Of a DNA stretch of 64,000 nucleotides, positions 7,612 to 15,072 are shown piece by piece; position 1 is the first letter of the stretch; every line of letters starts with the position of its first letter. This DNA comes from JBEVJC01 sp040510375 (GTDB lineage: Bacteria > Bacteroidota > Bacteroidia > Chitinophagales > Chitinophagaceae): assembly GCA_040510375.1 (NCBI GenBank), contig JBEVJC010000034.1:225716-289715 (forward strand). Reading direction: 5' to 3'. The position numbers and the translations under genes were made by a program. The notes beneath the pieces are model-generated. The model searched no databases. It saw only the letters and a program-made list of their open reading frames with translations, and was not told the origin of the DNA.

Positions 7612-8748
7612 ATGTCAGACCAGTTAAATATCGCCGACTTTCTTTCTCCCCTGAACCTCGCCGAAATCTCGGATGATGAAGGTTATAAGGATGGCCAGAT
7701 GGGCAGGATCCTGTCCGTGTATGAAGATGAATTCCCCGATCTTGACAATGTGCAACTTGTGATCCTGGGATGTGATGAGCAACGCGGCGCGGGCCTGATC
7801 GGACCACCAAGTAAAGCGGCCGACACCATCCGTCGCCAGTTCTACCGCCTGTTCTACTGGCACACCGATGTGCGGGTGGCAGATATCGGAAATGTGAAAA
7901 CAGGTTCCACTTTCGGTGATTCGTATGCTGCCCTCCGGATGATCGTAAAAGAACTGACCACCGAAGGCAAGACCGTAATCATCCTTGGCGGATCGCATGA
8001 CCTTACTATCGGCCAGTACCAGGCATACGCAGATAAAAGAAACCTGATTGAAGCCTGTTGTGTAGATGCAATGATCGACCTGAATATTGAATCTCCATTT
8101 GCCAACGAAAACTTCCTGCTGGATATGCTTACCGGAGAACCCAATTTCATCCGGCATTACAACCATATCGGATTCCAGAGTTATTTCGTGCATCCAAGAA
8201 TGCTGGAGACCATGGATAAACTCCGGTTCGATTGTTTCCGGGTTGGGCATGTTAAGGAAAACATCGAAGAGATGGAACCGGTGATCCGCAACAGCGACCT
8301 CCTTAGTTTTGATATCTCATCCATCGCAAGTGCCTATGCACCGGCAAATAAAATAACACCCAACGGTTTTAATGGTGAAGAGGCCTGTATACTTCTCCGT
8401 TATGCGGGAATGAGTCCCACGGTCAGCAGTATCGGCATTTATGGATACCAGCCGCAACACGATGTGCACAACCAGACAGCCATACAGATCTCACATATGT
8501 TATGGTACCTGATTGACGGAAGGAGCCGAGCGTTACGCGAAGCCGGATTACACGAACGCGAATCATTTACCGAATACCATACGGCCTTCGCGGAAGTGGA
8601 TACAACATTCCTGCAAAGCAGGCGTACCGGTCGCTGGTGGATGCAGATGCCCGACAGCAAGTTCATTGCCTGCAGTCACAAGGATTACCTGCTGGCAAGC
8701 AGCAACGAGATCCCCGAACGATGGCTCCGCGCACAGGAACGCAGTTGA
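7612..8748 (+). CDS. Arginase/formimidoylglutamase-fold protein with broken metal sites
   Basis: A 378-aa ureohydrolase-fold protein of the kind often annotated as formimidoylglutamase in Bacteroidota. The three metal-binding motifs are recognisable but altered: GGDHS has become GGSHD (126-130), DAHxD has become DAMID (152-156, a Met in place of the His ligand), and SFDxDxxDP has become SFDISSIAS (232-240, the second Asp lost). An active binuclear manganese site is therefore doubtful. Family traits outside the site are kept, including ITPNGFNGEEACILLRYAG and the end IPERWLRAQ. The protein may have a binding or structural role; hydrolase activity is unproven. Its 3' end is tandemly repeated downstream. 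Confidence 0.8.
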   Translation: MSDQLNIADFLSPLNLAEISDDEGYKDGQMGRILSVYEDEFPDLDNVQLVILGCDEQRGAGLIGPPSKAADTIRRQFYRLFYWHTDVRVADIGNVKTGSTFGDSYAALRMIVKELTTEGKTVIILGGSHDLTIGQYQAYADKRNLIEACCVDAMIDLNIESPFANENFLLDMLTGEPNFIRHYNHIGFQSYFVHPRMLETMDKLRFDCFRVGHVKENIEEMEPVIRNSDLLSFDISSIASAYAPANKITPNGFNGEEACILLRYAGMSPTVSSIGIYGYQPQHDVHNQTAIQISHMLWYLIDGRSRALREAGLHERESFTEYHTAFAEVDTTFLQSRRTGRWWMQMPDSKFIACSHKDYLLASSNEIPERWLRAQERS

Positions 8749-8890
8749 TATGAGTATGATTTTTTAGACTGGGATGGTTTCGTGCACAGGAACGCAGCTG
8801 ACAGGTGTATGGTATTTCAGGCAAAAGATGCTTCGCTCACAGGAACGCAGCTGATTTCTATGTGATAGTTCAGACGAAAGATGGCTTCCC
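8732..8890 (+). repeat. 53-bp tandem repeat starting inside the arginase-like gene and copying its stop
   Basis: CACAGGAACGCAG occurs at 8732, 8785 and 8838, exactly 53 bp apart. Read back from each stop, the three copies encode RWLRAQERS-stop, GWFRAQERS-stop and MLRSQERS-stop. The first is the true gene end, since IPERW-plus a short tail is the family's usual ending. The units diverge most in the middle and agree around the stop. The spacer up to the next gene holds nothing else. Confidence 0.9.
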
Positions 8891-8936
8891 GCATAGTCGG
8901 GATTAATACGATTTTTAGCAGTTAAAAAAAATAAAG

Positions 8937-9998
8937 ATGAGTTCAGTTATCCGCACAGGTATTGCTTCTTTTGGAATGAGTGGTAAGGTTTTTCACGCCC
9001 CGTTTATTAAACAACATCCCGGTTTTGAGCTCGTGTCTATCGTTGAGCGCAATAAATCCGAATCGAGGGAAAAATATCCGGAGACCAAACTGGTCCGTTC
9101 TTTCGAAGAGCTGCTTGCAGATGTCAGCATCGAACTGGTGGTGGTCAATACCCCGGTACAAACCCATTTCGAATATGCAAAACTTGCACTGCAGGCCGGA
9201 AAAAAACTGGTAGTGGAGAAACCTTTTACCATAACCGGAGCAGAAGCAAAAGAACTGGATGAACTGGCGCGTTCTACCAATAGTTTTTTAAGTGTGTACC
9301 AGAACCGTCGTTATGATGCGGATTTTGTGGCGGTGAAAGAGGTGGTGGACCAGAAATTATTGGGAGAGCTGAGGGAAGTGGAGATCCGGTACGACCGGTT
9401 CCGTCCGGGTTTCAGCGGTAAGGATCATAAAGAATCTGCTATAGCGGGGTCTGGTCTCCTGCACGACCTGGGCACCCATATGGTAGACCAGGCCCTGCAA
9501 CTTTTTGGCTGTCCGCAAAAATTATTTGCTGACCTCCGCGTGGTACGTGATTCTGAAACCAGTGCCAATGATTGTATTGAGGTAATATTGTATTATCCAA
9601 AACTGCGGGTGCGTATAAAAAGTACCGTTATCGGCCGGGCCGTGTATCCTTCCTTTGTATTGAACGGGATGAACGGGAGTTTCCTGCAGGACCGGTCCGA
9701 CCGCCAGGAAGCTGAACTACTGGCAGGTGTAATGCCATCTGTCAGCGACTGGTCGCCCGTTCCCGAACAACCCGATGGCTTCCTCCATATCGATCTCAAC
9801 GGGAAAGAGCTGAAAGAACACCGTACTTCCAGGCCCGGTAATTTTATGCGGTACTATGATGAAGTATGGAAGGCCATCAATGGCCAGGGACCCAATCCCG
9901 TTCCTGCATCAGACGCTGTTAAAACCATGAACATTATCGATGCTGCAATAAGGAGTAATAATGAAGGCCGTGTGATTGAACTACCGGTTATCGGTTAA
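8937..9998 (+). CDS. Gfo/Idh/MocA family oxidoreductase
   Basis: A 353-aa NAD(P)-dependent dehydrogenase. The N-terminal Rossmann fold has GIASFGMSGKVFHAPFI at residues 8-24, followed by the family signature VVEKPFTITGAEAKEL near residue 93. The C-terminal alpha/beta substrate domain contains the conserved GSGLLHDLGTHMVDQAL, including the catalytic-site His. These enzymes oxidise or reduce sugars, inositols or related alcohols; the substrate is unknown. The stop lies inside the convergent mutL 3' end, overlapping by 11 bp. Homologues of this type are usual in Bacteroidota next to no fixed partner. Confidence 0.88.
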   Translation: MSSVIRTGIASFGMSGKVFHAPFIKQHPGFELVSIVERNKSESREKYPETKLVRSFEELLADVSIELVVVNTPVQTHFEYAKLALQAGKKLVVEKPFTITGAEAKELDELARSTNSFLSVYQNRRYDADFVAVKEVVDQKLLGELREVEIRYDRFRPGFSGKDHKESAIAGSGLLHDLGTHMVDQALQLFGCPQKLFADLRVVRDSETSANDCIEVILYYPKLRVRIKSTVIGRAVYPSFVLNGMNGSFLQDRSDRQEAELLAGVMPSVSDWSPVPEQPDGFLHIDLNGKELKEHRTSRPGNFMRYYDEVWKAINGQGPNPVPASDAVKTMNIIDAAIRSNNEGRVIELPVIG

Positions 9999-11823
9999 AC
10001 ATTTTTTCCAGGGCTTCTTTGGTAAACTCCGTAAACGTGGGTGAGCCATCAGGTGTAATATGAAAGGACACCGTCCGGAACAGGTCCGCTACCAATTGAC
10101 GCATTTCACGTTCGGTCAGTCTTGTCCCTGCCTTCACTGCCTGTTGCCTTGCAAGTGACCGCAACAATTTTTCCCGTTTGGAAAATTTTACATCGGTGCT
10201 GAAGTGTTTAAACTGTTCCAGTAAAATATCAAGGATGAATTTTTCATTACCCGCTTCCACATCGGCCGGTGTGCCCTGGATAACGAAACTCTGGCGGCCA
10301 AAGGGTTCTACGATATAACCCAATTGCCGGAGATCGGGTAACAGTTCTTCCAGGATAACGGCGTCTGCCGGTGTAAGTTCCAGTGTGGAGGGAAACATGG
10401 TCTGTTGCGAAGCAATGGCTGTACCTTCTGCAGCTGTCTTCATTTGTTCATACAGGATGCGCTCATGTGCGGCCTGCTGGTGCACCAGTATAAAACCTGA
10501 TCCCCTTGATGTAACAATATAGGTGTTCAATAATTGGGAGACTTCTGTATCCTCGTTGTTTGATAAACCCATGGAAACGGGAGTATGATCATTACTGCCC
10601 GAGGCCGGCAGGCTGGTATTTGCATCATGTAACGGAGCTTCATAAAAATCCTTCCAGTTACCCGGGTTTGTTCGTGGAGTGGCCTCTATAAAATGCGCCT
10701 GGTGTTTCCTGGTAAATCCCTGAAACAGCGAAGAAGAACTTGCAGCTGATCTTTTCTCATCGGTAAAGGGTTGCTGGATAGAAGGGAGTTGCTGGATTGT
10801 GGCATCCAGGTCGAAGTCGAGCGTTGGCGTGATACTGAACTGGGCCAGCGCATGTTTTACCGCAGCCTGCACAAATGCATACACTATTTTTTCGTCTTCA
10901 AACTTGATCTCCTGTTTGGTGGGATGCACATTCACATCCACCTGTGCGGGATCAAGATCTATAAAGAGTACATACATGGGAAAACTATCCGATGGAATCA
11001 TGTCCTGATAAGCGCTCATCACCGCATGGTTCAGGTAAGGACTGCGGATAAAACGGTTATTGACAAAAAAATACTGATCGCCCCTGGTCTTTTTTGCGGT
11101 ATCAGGTTTGCCTGAAAAACCCCGGATGTTCAGGTAGTCGGTCTCTTCGTTTACCGGCACCAGTTTGGATGAATAGTTGTTTCCCAGCAACTGTACAATC
11201 CGCTGTTTGAGGCTGCCCGATTCGAGGTGAAAAATCTCCTGCCCGTTACTGGTCATGGTGAACAGCACCTGCGGAAACGCCATGGCCACGCGGGTGAATT
11301 CATCAACGATATGGCGCATTTCTGCGGGGTTACTCTTAAGGAAATTACGGCGGGCAGGTACATTGAAGAAAAGATTCTTCATGGCAATACTGGTCCCGAC
11401 AGGTGTTGCCACCGGCTCCAGGCGAATAACTGCGCTGTTCTCCACTTCCAGGTAAATGCCTGTTTCATCAGTGGCCCGACGCGTTTTCATTTCAACCTGT
11501 GATACAGCCGCAATGGATGCAAGTGCTTCACCCCTGAAGCCCATCGTCTTTATATGAAAAAGATCATCAATATTTTTAATCTTCGATGTCGCATGGCGTT
11601 CAAAACATAAACGGGCATCATTCTCCCCCATGCCACTCCCGTTATCAATTACCTGCAATAATGCCTTACCTGCATCGCGCAGGATCAGCCGGATTTCGGT
11701 AGCGCCTGCGTCCACAGCATTTTCAAGCAATTCCTTGACGGCACTTGCAGGCCGCTGTATCACTTCACCTGCAGCAATCTGGTTGGCAATATTATCCGGT
11801 AATAAAACTATTCTGTCTTGCAC
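9988..11823 (-). CDS. mutL: DNA mismatch repair protein MutL
   Basis: A 611-aa protein that links MutS recognition to later repair steps. The GHKL ATPase is intact: ELLENAVDAGA (N-box), DNGSGM, and GFRGEALASIAAV. A poorly conserved linker covers about residues 330-420, then the dimerisation domain. The endonuclease motif DQHAxxE of nicking MutL proteins is here HQQAAHE (from His448), and the late CPHGRP motif reads HITPDGSP, so metal-dependent nicking may be lost. The start is GTG at 11823; no in-frame ATG fits. A good promoter lies 19 nt upstream of it. Confidence 0.93.
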   Translation of the reverse strand: MQDRIVLLPDNIANQIAAGEVIQRPASAVKELLENAVDAGATEIRLILRDAGKALLQVIDNGSGMGENDARLCFERHATSKIKNIDDLFHIKTMGFRGEALASIAAVSQVEMKTRRATDETGIYLEVENSAVIRLEPVATPVGTSIAMKNLFFNVPARRNFLKSNPAEMRHIVDEFTRVAMAFPQVLFTMTSNGQEIFHLESGSLKQRIVQLLGNNYSSKLVPVNEETDYLNIRGFSGKPDTAKKTRGDQYFFVNNRFIRSPYLNHAVMSAYQDMIPSDSFPMYVLFIDLDPAQVDVNVHPTKQEIKFEDEKIVYAFVQAAVKHALAQFSITPTLDFDLDATIQQLPSIQQPFTDEKRSAASSSSLFQGFTRKHQAHFIEATPRTNPGNWKDFYEAPLHDANTSLPASGSNDHTPVSMGLSNNEDTEVSQLLNTYIVTSRGSGFILVHQQAAHERILYEQMKTAAEGTAIASQQTMFPSTLELTPADAVILEELLPDLRQLGYIVEPFGRQSFVIQGTPADVEAGNEKFILDILLEQFKHFSTDVKFSKREKLLRSLARQQAVKAGTRLTEREMRQLVADLFRTVSFHITPDGSPTFTEFTKEALEKMFNR

Positions 11824-11842
11824 GATGTAATTTGATTAGCAA

Positions 11843-11870
11843 CAAAGGTAAGATTAAGGTTTTAACCCAA
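11843..11870 (-). promoter_or_regulatory. Likely promoter of mutL
   Basis: On the minus strand TTG, 17 nt, TACCTTTG, the latter an exact -7 match. The spacing is a little short of the usual 19-21. Confidence 0.5.
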
Positions 11871-11934
11871 CTGTAACCGTTTGTTTGTGGTAATGCATTA
11901 ATTTTAAAAAATCACCGTATAGTTTTCCCAGATT

Positions 11935-14856
11935 ATGAATAGACTCCCGCCGACCCTCCTGATTGCCATATCTTGTTTTTTCACCACCGTTTCAGCGCAG
12001 CATCACAGCAGCCTGCCGGCCAATGAATGGGTTGACAGTGTATTTAACACGTTCAGCCGTGATGAAAAGATCGCGCAGCTCATGGTAATCCGGGCACATT
12101 CCAATCTCGGCCCCGATCATATAGCCAAAGTAACCAATGTAGTCAAAAAATATAATGTTGGTGCGCTTTGTTTTTTCCAGGGCGGACCCGTACGACAGGC
12201 CCAGCTGACGAATATCTACCAGCAACTGGCGAAGACACCATTGATGATTACTATTGATGGTGAATGGGGATTGGGTATGCGGCTCGACAGTGTGACCAGG
12301 TTCCCTTACCAACTTACACTTGGAGCCATGGACGATACTGTCTTGATGTATAAAATGGGTGTTGCCGTAGGGGAACAATGCAAACGGCTGGGTGTACATG
12401 TTAACTATGCACCGGTTGTTGATATAAATAATAATCCTTCCAATCCGGTGATTGGTTACCGGTCGTTCGGTGAAGATAAATACCGGGTGGCAACACTTGG
12501 TGCCGCTTATACCAGAGGTATGCAGGCTGCGGGAATTATGGCTTGTGCCAAACATTTTCCTGGTCATGGTGATGTTTCGGTTGATTCGCATTTTGATCTC
12601 CCTGTTGTAAACAAAACGATTGCCCAGCTGGATTCACTTGAACTGTATCCTTTCCGTGCACAGGTGCAGGCCGGGGTGGGAAGTGTCATGATCGCACACC
12701 TGTTTATCCCTTCGGTTGATAATACGGCCAATACGGCTACATCCATTTCGAAGAATGCGGTGACCGGATTACTGCGCGATAGCCTGGGTTACCAGGGGTT
12801 GACATTCACTGATGCATTGGAGATGAAGGGAGTGGCAAAATATTTTCCCGGGGGTACGATTGCTGTTGAAGCATTGATAGCCGGTAACGATATGCTTTGC
12901 CTGCCGACCAGTGTTCCTGAAACTATCGCTGCAGTTAAAAAAGCGATCAGGCAAAAACGTCTTAGCTGGGCACTGATTGATGAGAAAGTAAAAAAAGTCC
13001 TTCTTGCAAAATACCGGCTTGGGTTGAATAATATAGAACCGGTTGACCTTACCAATCTTACCGATGATCTCAATTCGAACACAGATAAAATCAGGTCTGA
13101 GGTAGCATCCAAAACGGTTACCCTGCTGAAACGTGCTGCCAGTAAGGATTCTGTATCCCTGCTTCCATTGTTTCCAAATGGGACAAAAAAGATAGCGTAT
13201 GTGGCGATCGGCACTTCTGAGCTGAATGCAATTGGAAAAAGGATGAAGAATGATTATAATGCAGATGTATTCCTCTTCTCACATAAGGACGGTGATTCGG
13301 ATCTGAACCGGATAAGCAGCGCTGTGACACAGGGAAAATATGACGCGGTGGTGATCGGGATCCATAATTTCAGTAACCGGCCCGCAAATAATTATGATCT
13401 TTCTGCCAACTCGGTCAGGCTCTGGAACAAACTCAATTCATCCAATGCCATTACACTGGTTTTTGGTAATGTACTTGCGACCGGGAATTTTTGTGAGGCG
13501 TCCAGTCTGTATGCCTGTTACCAGGATGATAATATTACCCAGGAGCTGACGGCTGATATCCTGGAAGGCAAACGCCCTGTCAGGGGAACCCTTCCGGTTT
13601 CGGTGTGCAGTTTCAAATATGGTGACGGTTTATTTGAAACAGCTATATCCGGTCCCGATTCATTAAGGGTGGCACTGGATATTATCGATAGTATCGCCAT
13701 GGATGGTATTGGCCGCAGGGCATATCCGGGCTGTGTGATTATGGCCGTACATAACGGGGAGATCATTTATCATAAAGCATTCGGGCATTATGAGTATGAA
13801 CAATCATCACCCCCGATGACAACAGAAAGTATTTTTGATCTCGCTTCAGTAACCAAGATCTCCGCCACAACCATGGCCATCATGAAATTGTATGAGGAAG
13901 GGAAGATCGATTTGCAGAAAAGACTTGGTAATTACCTGCCGGTGGTCCGTGGAACTGACAAGGCAAGTATCAAAATCGAGGATGTGTTACTGCACCAGGC
14001 GGGTTTTGTTCCCTTTATCCAGTTTTACAAGGAAACGATCAATGCTGATGGAGTTCCTGATCCTGCGTTATACAGTACGGTTGAGCGTGATGGTTTTCAC
14101 ATCAGGGTGGCTGAAGGCCTGTACCTGCGGGACGATTGGGACGACACAATCATGCAACGTATTGTGAAGAGTCCGATAGCACGTGGAAAGAAGTATGTGT
14201 ACAGCGATATTGATTTTATTTTCCTTGGAAAGATTGTGGAAGCTATCAGCGGACAGACACTTGATCAGTATGTGGAGCAGAATTTTTATTCGAAAATGGG
14301 AATGACCTCCACCGGGTTCAAACCAAGGAGCCGGTTCGCAATTGAACAGTTGGTACCGACAGAGCTGGAAAAAAATTTCCGGAGGCAGCTGATCCGTGGC
14401 GATGTGCACGATGAAGGTGCTTCCATGTTTGGAGGAGTGGCTGGTCATGCCGGATTGTTTTCTGATGCATATGATCTTGCAAAACTTTACCAGATGTTAT
14501 TGAATGGGGGAGAGTTAAATGGCCAGCGTTATTTTGACAGTACTACTATCAGGTTATTCACCGCTTACCATTCTGACATCAGTCGCCGTGGTTTTGGTTT
14601 TGATAAACCGGAAAAGGATAATGCCACCCGCAAGGATCCTTATCCATCTTATAGTGTATCCCCTGAAACCTACGGCCATACAGGGTTTACAGGCACCTGC
14701 GTATGGGTTGATCCCCAGGTGAAACTCGTATACATTTTCCTTTCAAACCGCGTTTACCCCAGCAGGGACGATAATAAATTATCGCAACTTAATATCCGTC
14801 CAAAGATCCAGGAAGCGCTTTACAAGGCATTGGGTTTACGGCAGCCGCGGTCGTAA
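11935..14856 (+). CDS. Exported fusion of GH3 beta-N-acetylglucosaminidase and class C serine hydrolase
   Basis: A 973-aa two-enzyme protein with a signal peptide (MNRLPPTLLIAISCFFTTVSA). Residues about 30-400 form a NagZ-like GH3 domain: KHFPGHGDVSVDSHFDLP with the loop His211 as acid/base candidate and Asp293 in TFTDALEMKGV as nucleophile. A GH3 C-terminal-like section follows to about 560. Residues about 580-960 are a beta-lactamase/penicillin-binding-type hydrolase with SVTK (Ser638), YSD and HTGFTG. Such fusions occur in Bacteroidota. Removal of GlcNAc from muropeptides plus peptide or ester hydrolysis suggests cell-wall recycling in the periplasm; this is inference. Confidence 0.9.
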   Translation: MNRLPPTLLIAISCFFTTVSAQHHSSLPANEWVDSVFNTFSRDEKIAQLMVIRAHSNLGPDHIAKVTNVVKKYNVGALCFFQGGPVRQAQLTNIYQQLAKTPLMITIDGEWGLGMRLDSVTRFPYQLTLGAMDDTVLMYKMGVAVGEQCKRLGVHVNYAPVVDINNNPSNPVIGYRSFGEDKYRVATLGAAYTRGMQAAGIMACAKHFPGHGDVSVDSHFDLPVVNKTIAQLDSLELYPFRAQVQAGVGSVMIAHLFIPSVDNTANTATSISKNAVTGLLRDSLGYQGLTFTDALEMKGVAKYFPGGTIAVEALIAGNDMLCLPTSVPETIAAVKKAIRQKRLSWALIDEKVKKVLLAKYRLGLNNIEPVDLTNLTDDLNSNTDKIRSEVASKTVTLLKRAASKDSVSLLPLFPNGTKKIAYVAIGTSELNAIGKRMKNDYNADVFLFSHKDGDSDLNRISSAVTQGKYDAVVIGIHNFSNRPANNYDLSANSVRLWNKLNSSNAITLVFGNVLATGNFCEASSLYACYQDDNITQELTADILEGKRPVRGTLPVSVCSFKYGDGLFETAISGPDSLRVALDIIDSIAMDGIGRRAYPGCVIMAVHNGEIIYHKAFGHYEYEQSSPPMTTESIFDLASVTKISATTMAIMKLYEEGKIDLQKRLGNYLPVVRGTDKASIKIEDVLLHQAGFVPFIQFYKETINADGVPDPALYSTVERDGFHIRVAEGLYLRDDWDDTIMQRIVKSPIARGKKYVYSDIDFIFLGKIVEAISGQTLDQYVEQNFYSKMGMTSTGFKPRSRFAIEQLVPTELEKNFRRQLIRGDVHDEGASMFGGVAGHAGLFSDAYDLAKLYQMLLNGGELNGQRYFDSTTIRLFTAYHSDISRRGFGFDKPEKDNATRKDPYPSYSVSPETYGHTGFTGTCVWVDPQVKLVYIFLSNRVYPSRDDNKLSQLNIRPKIQEALYKALGLRQPRS

Positions 14857-14857
14857 G

Positions 14858-14943
14858 TTCCTGAAGCAGGTAAATCGGTCCTGACAGAACATTTATAGAA
14901 TTCCGGAAACAGGTAATCCGGTTCTGTAAGGACATTTATAAAG
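14858..14943 (+). repeat. 43-bp duplication after the GH3 fusion gene
   Basis: TTCCTGAAGCAGGTAA (14858) and TTCCGGAAACAGGTAA (14901) start two units of about 43 bp, each ending in ACATTTATA. The first unit contains QVNRS-stop, recalling the gene ending QPRS-stop, so the repeat may be an echo of the gene end. Confidence 0.7.
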
Positions 14944-14981
14944 TATCGTAATCACGCAATTAATTATCACGCAACGCTCAT

Positions 14982-15016
14982 AAAAAAATCCCGGCTGCTG
15001 GGCAACCGGGATTTTA
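14982..15016. terminator. Terminator between the GH3 fusion gene and ricT
   Basis: AAAATCCCGG and CCGGGATTTT form a 10-bp stem around an 11-nt loop, with A and T runs on both sides, so it can serve both convergent genes. Confidence 0.8.
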
Positions 15017-15072
15017 AATTAATTAGTCAGGTTATACCGGACCTATGTTCTTTTGTCGTGACAAGCTGGTAA

